Shown here in pieces: positions 55,705 through 64,000 of a DNA stretch of 64,000 nucleotides (the stretch's first letter is position 1; each line of letters opens with the position of its first letter). The stretch is from an uncultured Candidatus Actinomarina sp. (lineage in GTDB: Bacteria > Actinomycetota > Acidimicrobiia > Actinomarinales > Actinomarinaceae), in contig CACGBK010000005.1 in assembly GCA_902571385.1 (NCBI GenBank), forward strand, positions 1 through 64,000, read 5' to 3'. The notes beneath the pieces are model-generated. The model saw nothing but the letters and a program-made list of their open reading frames with translations. It was not told the origin of the DNA and did no database searches. The position numbers were made by a program, and so were the translations under genes.

Positions 55705-57614
55705 TTAATCAAATTTTTTATTTCATTAGCAATTTTTTCTGCTGAAAAATCAAATTCATTTATTAAATCTTCAATTGGAGCTGATTTTCCAAATGAATTT
55801 ATTGAAAAAGACTTTTTAATATTCTTGATGTGGGAATCCCATCCAACTGATCTTCCAAGTTCAATTGTAAATATTTCAGAATTCGGATTTAATAAATTTA
55901 GAGTTTCATTGTCTAATTTATCAAGTATCGGAACACTTATAATCTGAGTTGATAAATTATCAAGGAGATTACTGACTTCTTTAGCAATTTCTAATTCAGA
56001 TCCAGTTGCAAAGATAGTGATATCTTTACCTGCAGAAAATTCATATGCTCCCCTAATAAACTCTTCGTATTGTAAGTTGTTTTCCAAATATTGCATATCT
56101 TGTCTTGAAAGAACAATTGCTGTTGGATTATTTTTATTTTGAAAAGCATACTTATATGCATAAAGAATCTCATTATTATTTGCAGGCCTAATTACCTCGA
56201 GGCCCGGTATAAGCCTCAAGGACATAAGATGTTCAATTGGCTGGTGTGTTGGACCATCTTCACCCAAAAAAATTGAATCATGTGTAAATATAAATACAGA
56301 ATTTGTCTTCATCAGTGAGGCAAGCCTTATGCTTGGTCTCATGTAATCTGAAAATACTAAAAATGTAGATCCGTAGGGAATTAAGTTGCTATGTAAAGCA
56401 ATACCATTAACAATTCCACCCATGGCATGTTCTCTTATACCAAACTCAATAGTTTTTCCACTATAATTTTGAGATCCAAAAACTTCGTCACTTACAATCT
56501 GCTTTGTTGAAGCTGCCAGATCTGCTGACCCACCAAGGATAAATTTATTTGATTTGCCTATTTCATTTAAAATTTTTCCGCCAACCACTCTTGAAGCTTG
56601 ATCGTCAGACCATTCAAGTGATAAAGATTTAAAATCAATATTATTAAATTCCTCCCACAGAGTTTTAAAATTTTCATTATTGCTAATTTTTTTGTCTAAA
56701 TTTGCTTTCCATTCCTGAAATGTCTTATTATCTCTTTCTCTTTCATTATTAAAGTAATCGTATATATCTGAGCTATAAGCAAACGGGTCACCAGAATAAC
56801 CAATATTATGTAAAAATAGCTCAAATTCTTTCTCCCCTAAAGGTGAGCCATGAACACCACTTGAATTTGCTTTATTGGGAGAGAATTTTCCAATCGTTGA
56901 TTTTGCAATCACTAATGATGGCTTATCAGTGATCTTTTGTGCATGTTTAATTGCATCAATTATTTCTGATTCTTGATGTCCATCTATTTCGAGAACATCC
57001 CAGCCCATGGACAAAAACTTGTTTTTTTGATTTGTAATTGAAACTTTTGTTACATTTCCATCTATAGAAATATTGTTATCATCAAAAAAATAAATTATTT
57101 TTCCAAGTTTCCATAGACCTGCAAGCTCTGCAGCTTCTGTAGATATTCCCTCCATCAAATCACCATCAGAGATAATTCCATAAATATAATGATCGATAAT
57201 ATCTTCTCCAAGAACACTGGAAAGGTATCTTTCAGCTACCGCTAAGCCAACACCATTTGCAAAGCCTTGACCAAGTGGGCCTGTCGTAGTGTCAATACCA
57301 AGTTGAAAATCTTTTTCAGGATGTCCTGCAGTGACAGATCCTAGTTGGCGAAAATTTTTTATGTCATCCATTGAAATATCAAAACCATTGAAGTGTAGAA
57401 GGCTATATAAAAGCATAGAACCATGTCCTGCACTTAATACAAATCTATCTCTGTTTATCCAATCTGGATTTTTGTTTGAAGCTTTTAATGCATTTTTATA
57501 AATTGCAACACCAACATCAGCCATTCCTAACGGCATGCCGGGATGACCTGAATTTGCTTTTTCTACTGCTGCAGCAGAAAGGACTCTCACAGACTTTGTT
57601 ACATTGTCAAACAT
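55701..57614 (-). CDS. tkt: Transketolase
   Basis: This TPP enzyme moves two-carbon units in the pentose phosphate pathway. Its 637 residues show SAGHGSMLLYSLLHFNG, GPLGQGFANGVGLAVAE, ISDGDLMEGISTEAAELAG with the TPP-binding GDxxxE...N pattern, and FTHDSIFLGEDGPTHQPIEH. GIREHAMGGIVNG also fits. The length is slightly shorter than typical (about 660). It follows lipB-lipA after 21 nt, so it may share the dehydrogenase transcript. Its stop overlaps that of the SpoIID gene. Confidence 0.96.
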   Translation of the reverse strand: MFDNVTKSVRVLSAAAVEKANSGHPGMPLGMADVGVAIYKNALKASNKNPDWINRDRFVLSAGHGSMLLYSLLHFNGFDISMDDIKNFRQLGSVTAGHPEKDFQLGIDTTTGPLGQGFANGVGLAVAERYLSSVLGEDIIDHYIYGIISDGDLMEGISTEAAELAGLWKLGKIIYFFDDNNISIDGNVTKVSITNQKNKFLSMGWDVLEIDGHQESEIIDAIKHAQKITDKPSLVIAKSTIGKFSPNKANSSGVHGSPLGEKEFELFLHNIGYSGDPFAYSSDIYDYFNNERERDNKTFQEWKANLDKKISNNENFKTLWEEFNNIDFKSLSLEWSDDQASRVVGGKILNEIGKSNKFILGGSADLAASTKQIVSDEVFGSQNYSGKTIEFGIREHAMGGIVNGIALHSNLIPYGSTFLVFSDYMRPSIRLASLMKTNSVFIFTHDSIFLGEDGPTHQPIEHLMSLRLIPGLEVIRPANNNEILYAYKYAFQNKNNPTAIVLSRQDMQYLENNLQYEEFIRGAYEFSAGKDITIFATGSELEIAKEVSNLLDNLSTQIISVPILDKLDNETLNLLNPNSEIFTIELGRSVGWDSHIKNIKKSFSINSFGKSAPIEDLINEFDFSAEKIANEIKNLIN

Positions 57615-57635
57615 TGCTATAAGTATATTTATTAA

Positions 57636-59264
57636 TTAAATAGAGGCAAAGGAATCTTTTGCGTGATACGAAGATCTTACAAGTGGACCAGATTCAATAT
57701 GTGGAATCCCTAGCTCTTGACCAATAATTTTGTATTCTTCAAATTCTTCTTTAGGTGCATATCTGTGGATAGGTCTGTGCCTTTGTGTAGGTCTTAAGTA
57801 CTGACCGATTGTTACAATATCAATGTCAATTTGAGATAAATCTTTTAAAACTGCTACAACTTCCTCAAATTCTTCACCCATGCCTACAATTAAGCCTGTT
57901 TTCGTCTTGCCAAGAAAGTGAGAATCTTTTGCATATTGAAGCAAAGAAAGTGATCGTCCATATGAAGCTGCAGTTCTTATTTCTCTTTGTAATCTTGGGA
58001 CCGTCTCAAGATTGTGGTTTAATACTTCTGGGTTAGCATTAATTATGTTCTCTATCGCTTCCCTGTCACCTTTAAAGTCTGGTATTAATACTTCAACTGA
58101 AGTTTGAGGATTCATTAACTTTACTTCATCTATTGTTTTTGCAAAGAAATTTGATCCACCGTCTTGAAGGTCATCCCTATTTACTGAGGTAATCACTGCA
58201 TGAGTAAGCCCCATAATTTTTACACTTTCAGCAACTCTATACGGTTCATCCATATCAAGATCTGTGGGTTTACCAGTATTTACATCACAAAATCCACAGG
58301 CTCTTGTACATGTTTCACCCATAATCATAAATGTTGCAGTGCCCATTGACCAACATTCGTAGATATTTGGACATGAAGCTTCTTCACAAACTGTATTCAA
58401 TCTTTTTTCTTTAATTAGACTTTTTAGTGATAGATAATCTTTTCCTAAATTTGCTTTCACCTTCATCCATTCAGGTCTTTCAGGTTCGTTTTTAATACTT
58501 GACTTAAAGGAAACTGGAATTGCATTCTTAGAAGAATTAAATACACCTTTTTCAACTAATTGATCAATGTCAAATTCCTTCTTTTTCTTCAGTTGTCGTG
58601 GTGTAAATTGTGAAAATTGTTCATCAACTTTTTTATATTCAAATGTTTCTGAAAACTTTTTTGAAATTATATCGGTTACTTCTTTAAATGAAATATTCTT
58701 GTCATAATTTTGAATTGCGACAATTCTTTCTTCACTGTCTCCACAGGGATTTATGAAATCGTAACCTTTCGTATTATCTGTAATATTTAATGAAAAGCCA
58801 TGGAATGTAGTCCATTTGCTAACCTTAATTCCAATTGACGCTATTTTTCCCTCTTTTGTCCAAACGCCTGTATCGTCATGTTTTGAGAAAGCAGAAATTG
58901 AAAATGTTGACAATGTATCGATTATGACTTTCTCAATTTTTCTAACAAACGGAATTACTTTTTTTGGATCATCTAATCTAATTATTGGATACCCAATTAA
59001 TTGTCCATCACCATGAAAAGTAATGTCACCACCTCTATCGGTTTCATAAAATTCAATATTATTTTTATTTAATGTATCTTCGGTAACTAAAAGATTATTT
59101 TTATCACCTGATCTTCCAATAGTGATTACATTGTTGTGTTCTAGTAAAAGCAAGTAATCGTAATTAGATTTCTCAGTGCTTATTGATGAATGCAGTCCTT
59201 TTTGAAGGTCAATTGCTTCTTTATATGGAAGTTTTCCCAGCCATCTAATATTTAATTCTCTCAA
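57636..59264 (-). CDS. lipB-lipA: Fused octanoyltransferase-lipoyl synthase (LipB-LipA)
   Basis: One open frame encodes both enzymes of lipoate synthesis. Residues 1 to about 205 are LipB with DRGGDITFHGDGQLIGYP, ASIGIKVSKW (Lys147) and NPCG (Cys174). Residues about 260-542 are LipA, a radical SAM enzyme: auxiliary cluster cysteines 293, 298, 304 (CEEASCPNIYEC) and SAM cluster CTRACGFC (319, 323, 326), with RSSYHA at the end. A charged linker of about 45 residues joins them. The start I use is TTG 59264, in a TTGA overlap with the E2 stop and with AGGA upstream; TTG 59282 is possible. It would lipoylate the E2 encoded next to it. Confidence 0.92.
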   Translation of the reverse strand: MRELNIRWLGKLPYKEAIDLQKGLHSSISTEKSNYDYLLLLEHNNVITIGRSGDKNNLLVTEDTLNKNNIEFYETDRGGDITFHGDGQLIGYPIIRLDDPKKVIPFVRKIEKVIIDTLSTFSISAFSKHDDTGVWTKEGKIASIGIKVSKWTTFHGFSLNITDNTKGYDFINPCGDSEERIVAIQNYDKNISFKEVTDIISKKFSETFEYKKVDEQFSQFTPRQLKKKKEFDIDQLVEKGVFNSSKNAIPVSFKSSIKNEPERPEWMKVKANLGKDYLSLKSLIKEKRLNTVCEEASCPNIYECWSMGTATFMIMGETCTRACGFCDVNTGKPTDLDMDEPYRVAESVKIMGLTHAVITSVNRDDLQDGGSNFFAKTIDEVKLMNPQTSVEVLIPDFKGDREAIENIINANPEVLNHNLETVPRLQREIRTAASYGRSLSLLQYAKDSHFLGKTKTGLIVGMGEEFEEVVAVLKDLSQIDIDIVTIGQYLRPTQRHRPIHRYAPKEEFEEYKIIGQELGIPHIESGPLVRSSYHAKDSFASI

Positions 59265-60523
59265 GATATTTCCTGAGACCAATCGGTTCTTTCAATTCTT
59301 GTTTTAATTGAATTTAAAAATAACAGAGCAGTAGAACCATCAAAAACTCTATGATCCCATGTCAAACTCAGTATCCCAATATGCCTAATTGAAATTGAAT
59401 CTGATCCATCTTCCATCTCAATCACAACTGGGCGCTTTTTCACTGATTCCGTTGAAAGAATAGCAACGTTTGGCTGATTGATTATTGGTGATGTTAAAAA
59501 TGAATTGAAGGAGCCATTGTTTGATATCGTAAATGTACTTCCCGACACATCATCTAGATTGTAACTTCCATCTCTAAGAAGAGTTGAAATCTCAGATATC
59601 TTTCTAGCAGTGCCTGTGAGATTATAAGAATCAGCCTCCTTTATTGTTCCAACAAGTAACCCCTCTTGGTTTATGTCGACTGCAATACCCAATTGAATAT
59701 TCTCGTGAATCAAATGAACATTTTCATCTATATCAAAAGAGCTATTAACAACAGGAAATTCGCGTAAGGCACCTACTACAGCTTTTGCAATAAATGGAAG
59801 ATATGTAAGTGAAAAATTGTTTTCATTTTTAAAATTATCTTTAACTTTACTTCTTAAATTCTCTACGTTTTCAAAATCAACTTCAACTGAAGTCATTACA
59901 TGCGCAGAAGTTTGCTTTGAGTGAATCATGTTTTCAGCAATTTTCTTACGTAATCTAGGTATCTCACCTGTATTTGTTGACTTATTATTATCAGTAACTA
60001 CCTTCGGTTTTTGGTGACCATTATTTAAATACTTATCTATATCTTTTCTTGTAACTCGACCATCTTTTCCTGTGCCAGTAACTTGAAGTAGATCTATATT
60101 ATTTTCTGAAGCCAGTTTTCTTACGACAGGTGAGACTTTGCCCAAGGCTTGAGTACTTTGTATAGTTTTGCTTTCAGTTACAATCTGTTCGTTTTCAAAA
60201 ATTTCTTGAGCAGGCTCTTTTATTTTTTCTATTTTGTCTTCTTGTTCTACTGATTTAGTTGCTTCAGCATTTAAGTTTTCAGTAGAAGTACCGTCTAACT
60301 CTAATAATGGAGATCCCACTTCAACTGTCTCACCCTCTTCTACTAATAAAGAAGAAACAGTTCCACTAAAAGGACTTGGTACTTCAGTATCAACTTTGTC
60401 TGTTGAAATCTCTAAGATTGGATCATCTTCTTTAATTTCATCACCAACTTTTACAAGCCAGCGCAAAATAGTTCCCTCAGTAACAGTTTCTCCTAGTTGT
60501 GGCATTGTGATGCGTTCACTCAT
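59261..60523 (-). CDS. Dihydrolipoamide acyltransferase (E2) of a 2-oxoacid dehydrogenase
   Basis: The 420-residue E2 has one lipoyl domain (lipoyl Lys43 in EISTDKVDTEVPS) and a peripheral-subunit-binding domain (about 130-165, SPVVRKLASENNIDL...GKDGRVTRKDI). The catalytic domain ends with WDHRVFDGSTA, giving His391 and Asp395. Acidic Glu/Lys linkers separate the domains. It forms the core of the complex with the fused E1 and Lpd encoded just upstream. The oxoacid (pyruvate, branched-chain or 2-oxoglutarate) cannot be settled by sequence. It ends in TGA, overlapping the start of LipB-LipA. Confidence 0.94.
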   Translation of the reverse strand: MSERITMPQLGETVTEGTILRWLVKVGDEIKEDDPILEISTDKVDTEVPSPFSGTVSSLLVEEGETVEVGSPLLELDGTSTENLNAEATKSVEQEDKIEKIKEPAQEIFENEQIVTESKTIQSTQALGKVSPVVRKLASENNIDLLQVTGTGKDGRVTRKDIDKYLNNGHQKPKVVTDNNKSTNTGEIPRLRKKIAENMIHSKQTSAHVMTSVEVDFENVENLRSKVKDNFKNENNFSLTYLPFIAKAVVGALREFPVVNSSFDIDENVHLIHENIQLGIAVDINQEGLLVGTIKEADSYNLTGTARKISEISTLLRDGSYNLDDVSGSTFTISNNGSFNSFLTSPIINQPNVAILSTESVKKRPVVIEMEDGSDSISIRHIGILSLTWDHRVFDGSTALLFLNSIKTRIERTDWSQEIS

Positions 60524-60527
60524 AATT

Positions 60528-62534
60528 TTATTGTAATTCTTTTATGGCATTTACAACTTTTTGAGCACTTGGAATAAATGCATCTTCAAGTACTGGCGCG
60601 AAAGGTATATGTGTATTTGGTGATGTTATTTTTATAATTGGATTGTCTAGATCCCAAAATCCTTTCTCAGCAATTAGAGATGATATTTCTGAAGCTACTG
60701 ATGAGAAAGGGACGTCTTCTTGTAAAATACAAACATTTGATGTCTTTGCTACAGATTTCAATATAATTTCTTCATCTAATGGGACAATTGTTCTAATGTC
60801 CACAATTTCAACTGAAATATCTTCTTTTTCAAGAATGTTTGCTGCTTCTTCAGCAACAGAAACCATTCCTGACCAGGTAACAATTGTTATATCCGATCCT
60901 TCTTTGACTACTCTACCTTTACCAATTTCAACTTCATATAACCCAATTGGAACATCCATTTTTAGGTCTGGTTTTCTATAAAGTTTTTTATGTTCAAGAT
61001 ACATGACAGGATTTGGATCATTAACAGCTGCAACAAGTAGCCCTTTTGCATCATATGGGTTTGATGGAGCAACAACTTTTATACCCGGATGGTGTGCAAG
61101 TAATGACTCTGGGCTAATTGAATGAAAAGGTCCCGAACGTGTACCAGCACCAGTTGGACCTCTCACAACCATTGGAACAGCTTTGCCAGCTTTCCAATGA
61201 TATTTTGCTGCTTCAGTAGTTAATTGATCAAGCGCAGGGTAAACAAAATCATAAAATTGTAATTCAACAATTGGTTTTTGGCCAGCTAATGCAGCTCCCA
61301 CTGCTGCACCTGTAAATCCACCTTCTGAAATTGCTGTATCTATAACTCTAAATGGACCATATTTTTCAAAAAGGCCTTTTGTTGCTTTGAAAGCCCCTTC
61401 AAAAACACCTACATCTTCTCCCATAATGAAAACACCTTCATCATTTTTCATCAATTCATCTAGTCCATTATTTATGGCTTCTATAAAGTTCATTGTTTGT
61501 AAATTATTTTCTGTATTTTCAATTACAGAGATAGTTCTCTTAGCGAACATATCATTTAATTCATCTTTTGGATCTGGCTCCTCTTGGGTTTTAGCCCACT
61601 CAAGAGTTTCCTTTATTTCAGTTTCTAAATTACTTTCTAATTGAATAAAATCATCCTCACTAAATAATCCCTCAGTTAAAAGGGAATCTTCAAATCTTGC
61701 AATCGGATCTCTTTTCATCCAGAAATCTCTTACTTCATCTTCAACATAATCTGCAGGATCATGACCAGCGTGTCCATAATGTCTAAAAGTAACTAATTCG
61801 ATTAAAGTTGGACCTTTACCTTTTCTAGCATTTTCACATGCTTCATGGATTGAATCGATAACGTCATAGATATCATTACCATCAATAATTAGTGACGGAA
61901 TACCATAACCTGCTCCTCTATCTGCAACATTTGGTGTCCCAAACTCAGTTTCATTGGGTGATGAATAGGCAAATTGGTTATTTTGAACTGTAAAGACAAC
62001 TGGTAAATTTAATACTCCAGCCATATTTACACTTTCATGCCATGTGCCTGTCGCAGTTGCACCTTCTCCACAATTAGCTATAGCAACCACTCCACTTCCC
62101 TGTTGTTGTGATGCAAGCGCCCAACCAACTGCAACTGGTGCTGAGTCAGGTAATGGGGATACAACCATCAAGGTCCCCTTGTCAACTACACCAAAGTGAC
62201 TATTACCATCTCGTCCTTTTGAAGGTCCGTCTTTTTTTCCAAAAAAATTAAGTGCAACTTCTTTTAGTGTTACCCCTTTCATTAATTGAACTCCAAGATC
62301 TCTATGAGTGCCGCCAAAAATATCTTTGTCATCCATTCCAGCACCAATACCGGCCATCGAGGCTTCTTGTCCTATTCCTGGATATACAGCTCCACTTAGT
62401 TGTCCCCCTTTATACATTTTTAATAATCTGTCTTCAAGAAGTCTCTGAGTTTTCATAGACTTATAAATTTCCCACAACTGCTCATTAGTAAGTTCTGATG
62501 AATATCCTTTTCTAACAATCTTTTCAATTTGCAT
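60528..62534 (-). CDS. Fused alpha-beta E1 component of a 2-oxoacid dehydrogenase
   Basis: The 668-residue protein carries E1 alpha (about 1-335) and E1 beta (about 348-668) in one chain. Alpha shows YPGIGQEASMAGIG, RDGNSHFG and the TPP motif GEGAT...QNNQFAYSS (156-190). Beta shows MGEDVGVFEGAFKATKGL, AISEGGFTGAAVG, FYDFVYPALDQL and GPTGAGTRSGPFHS. The fused form occurs in some branched-chain or pyruvate E1 enzymes. It decarboxylates the 2-oxoacid and passes acyl to E2. It starts exactly where lpd ends. Confidence 0.94.
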   Translation of the reverse strand: MQIEKIVRKGYSSELTNEQLWEIYKSMKTQRLLEDRLLKMYKGGQLSGAVYPGIGQEASMAGIGAGMDDKDIFGGTHRDLGVQLMKGVTLKEVALNFFGKKDGPSKGRDGNSHFGVVDKGTLMVVSPLPDSAPVAVGWALASQQQGSGVVAIANCGEGATATGTWHESVNMAGVLNLPVVFTVQNNQFAYSSPNETEFGTPNVADRGAGYGIPSLIIDGNDIYDVIDSIHEACENARKGKGPTLIELVTFRHYGHAGHDPADYVEDEVRDFWMKRDPIARFEDSLLTEGLFSEDDFIQLESNLETEIKETLEWAKTQEEPDPKDELNDMFAKRTISVIENTENNLQTMNFIEAINNGLDELMKNDEGVFIMGEDVGVFEGAFKATKGLFEKYGPFRVIDTAISEGGFTGAAVGAALAGQKPIVELQFYDFVYPALDQLTTEAAKYHWKAGKAVPMVVRGPTGAGTRSGPFHSISPESLLAHHPGIKVVAPSNPYDAKGLLVAAVNDPNPVMYLEHKKLYRKPDLKMDVPIGLYEVEIGKGRVVKEGSDITIVTWSGMVSVAEEAANILEKEDISVEIVDIRTIVPLDEEIILKSVAKTSNVCILQEDVPFSSVASEISSLIAEKGFWDLDNPIIKITSPNTHIPFAPVLEDAFIPSAQKVVNAIKELQ

Positions 62535-63898
62535 TAATGTAATCCTTTCCCAGTTAAGCCAAGTAACGATTCGCCAACTGCCTCGCTTAATGTTGGATGA
62601 GCATGAATAAATTCTGCTGCCTCTTCTGGCAAAGCTTCCCAGCCAACCATATACATTATTTCATGTATCATTTCTCCAGCTGAAGGACCACATATACTTG
62701 CTCCAACTATTGGGCCTTTTTTTTCTGAATAAACTTTTACTAGTCCTTGATTTTGCTCAGTAATCATTGCTCTACCGATGCCAGCAAAGCTATGTTGTGA
62801 TTGATCAATTTCGATATCATTTAACTTTGCTTTTTCGGCATTTAAACCAACCTCTGCTAGTTCCGGCCTTGTATAAACAACATATGGAATAGCGTTGTAA
62901 TCAAGTGGCTTCTTGTCACCAGTTGCAATAAATGTGACTGCAGAAATTGACTCTGCAAATGCTGCATGAGCTAATTGAGGTGTATTAGCGACAATATCTC
63001 CTAAAGCAAAAATATTTTCTTCTGAGGTTTGAAACGTTTCTAGGTCAACATTTATAAAACCATTTTCAGTAACAATATTTACGTTGTCCAATCCAATATT
63101 TTCAGTCAATGGTGATCTACCAATAGCAACCAAAACAGAATCATATTCTTTAGTTTCGTTATCTGAAAAACTAACTTGTTTGTCATCAATCTTTTCAATT
63201 GAAGTATTTAATTTAAATTCAACTCCTCGTTTTGAAAGCTGTTTTCTTAACTCGCCAGATGTTCTTTTATCTAATCCTGGAAGGATCTCTTTGGCAATCT
63301 CTACAACGGTAACTTCTGAACCAAGATCATTAAGCAAGCTTGCAAATTCACAACCAATTGCACCGGCACCAACAATACAAACTCTTTTGGGTGGCTCATC
63401 CCAATTAAGAGCACTGTCAGATGTAACTATAAAGTTTTCATCAATTTTAATATCGGGCAGCTCTCTTGGTTTTGAACCTGTAGCAAGCAGGATATAATCA
63501 CTTTCTACTTTTTCAGTTGAGCCATCAGATTTATTTACTAAGACGGTATTTTTATTTTCAATAGAGCCCCAGCCTTCAATAACTTTTACTTTTTTACCGT
63601 TTAAAAGTGTCTTAATTCCAGAAACTAGTTTCTCAATTACCTCAATTCTTTTTAACGAGGTTTTTTTCCAATCAATTGTTTTATTTTCAATATTTATGCC
63701 ATAGTTGCTAGAGTTGGAAATTTCATGATTTAACTCTGCTACATGAAGCCAATATTTTGCAGGAATACAGCCACGATTTAAACAAGTTCCCCCTAAAACA
63801 TCTGATTCAATTAAGGTAATTTCTAGATCAAAGTTGTGAGCATATAATGCTGCAGCATAACCGGCTGGGCCACCGCCAATAATTGTTAATTTTTTCAA
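62534..63898 (-). CDS. lpdA: Dihydrolipoyl dehydrogenase (E3)
   Basis: It reoxidises dihydrolipoamide and reduces NAD. The 454-residue FAD disulfide reductase has IIGGGPAGYAAALYA, the redox disulfide GGTCLNRGCIPAK (Cys39 and Cys44), a second NAD-binding motif VGAGAIGCEFASLL and the His-Glu pair in FIHAHPTLSEA. It is the first gene of the operon, whose promoter should be in 63899-63968. The single lpd may also serve other complexes of this genome. Confidence 0.96.
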   Translation of the reverse strand: MKKLTIIGGGPAGYAAALYAHNFDLEITLIESDVLGGTCLNRGCIPAKYWLHVAELNHEISNSSNYGINIENKTIDWKKTSLKRIEVIEKLVSGIKTLLNGKKVKVIEGWGSIENKNTVLVNKSDGSTEKVESDYILLATGSKPRELPDIKIDENFIVTSDSALNWDEPPKRVCIVGAGAIGCEFASLLNDLGSEVTVVEIAKEILPGLDKRTSGELRKQLSKRGVEFKLNTSIEKIDDKQVSFSDNETKEYDSVLVAIGRSPLTENIGLDNVNIVTENGFINVDLETFQTSEENIFALGDIVANTPQLAHAAFAESISAVTFIATGDKKPLDYNAIPYVVYTRPELAEVGLNAEKAKLNDIEIDQSQHSFAGIGRAMITEQNQGLVKVYSEKKGPIVGASICGPSAGEMIHEIMYMVGWEALPEEAAEFIHAHPTLSEAVGESLLGLTGKGLH

Positions 63899-63968
63899 AT
63901 TACCTCTTTCAAGATAGGGTCGCTATCAAATCGAGATAATAACTGCAATACATTAAGGGGTTCCCTGT

Positions 63969-64000
63969 ATGTATTGGTCAAAGTTATTGTCACTATTAAA
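63969..64000 (+). CDS. Start of a further CDS, cut by the window edge
   Basis: ATG 63969 is preceded by AAGGGG at 63955-63960 with an 8-nt spacing, a fair ribosome binding site. It opens a plus-strand frame (MYWSKLLSLL) that is hydrophobic-leaning and runs off the window. Too little is present to name it. With lpdA it forms a divergent pair over 70 nt. Confidence 0.35.
   Translation, partial: MYWSKLLSLL

Overview
The window looks like chromosome from a very AT-rich, streamlined marine actinobacterium, most like Candidatus Actinomarina (order Actinomarinales). This is inferred from gene content, not from a marker-gene tree. The pointers are a WhiB protein, coenzyme F420 genes (cofD-cofE) with an F420-type flavin-pocket enzyme, DUF3152- and DUF3107-like proteins, a mycoredoxin-like protein, the order prfB-ftsE-ftsX-smpB, low GC throughout, and extreme packing of genes.

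Layout. 1-3227 is the 5' part of a giant secreted repeat protein (minus strand) that leaves the window. 3319-9641 carries thrC-hom, a large secreted zinc metalloprotease, yqeY and a glycerophosphodiesterase. 9688-10224 has a CRP-like palindrome, whiB and a DUF3107-like gene. 10234-15036 is a minus-strand run (prs, glmU, tRNA-Gln, ispE, rsmA, tatD). 15091-19771 has an AbrB-like regulator, rsmI, a lipoprotein metalloprotease, mscL and an ABC exporter; 19768-21308 has lhgO and tmRNA. 21359-23966 has an unknown gene, an F420-type oxidoreductase, a carboxymuconolactone-decarboxylase/AhpD-like gene split by an in-frame TGA, and a DUF3152 protein. 24034-37276 is one long minus-strand run: manB, SIS isomerase, ahcY, secA, prfB, ftsE, ftsX, M23 hydrolase, smpB, trxA, a small membrane gene, mycoredoxin, hisN, serA. 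37292-46756 covers envelope-sugar genes, cofD-cofE, a sugar-nucleotide pair, and prpD-citrate synthase. 46833-55704 holds a class A PBP, pepA, pduO, two membrane proteins and a SpoIID/SLH/peptidoglycan-binding protein. 55701-63898 is a 2-oxoacid dehydrogenase operon (lpd, fused E1, E2, fused LipB-LipA) followed by transketolase.

The strongest discovery candidate is the gene at 22453-23016. Its in-frame TGA stands exactly where the second cysteine of the CxxC redox motif belongs (CEY-TGA-IRAH). A hairpin with a GGUC apical loop, the loop of the E. coli fdhF SECIS, begins 14 nt after that TGA. I read it as a selenocysteine-containing AhpD-like protein. Other items are a LipB-LipA fusion, RF2 with its programmed +1 frameshift, a perfect TGTGA-N6-TCACA operator before whiB, a lysine-containing tmRNA tag, and repeated 4-nt interlocking of stop codons between convergent genes.

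How the genes work together: the PDH-type operon encodes E1, E2, E3 and both lipoylation steps. FtsE-FtsX is placed with a coiled-coil M23 hydrolase that it probably activates. tmRNA and SmpB, both present, supply ribosome rescue. Several secreted proteins (three zincins of different types, the repeat protein, the SpoIID protein) suggest an elaborate cell surface for such a small genome.
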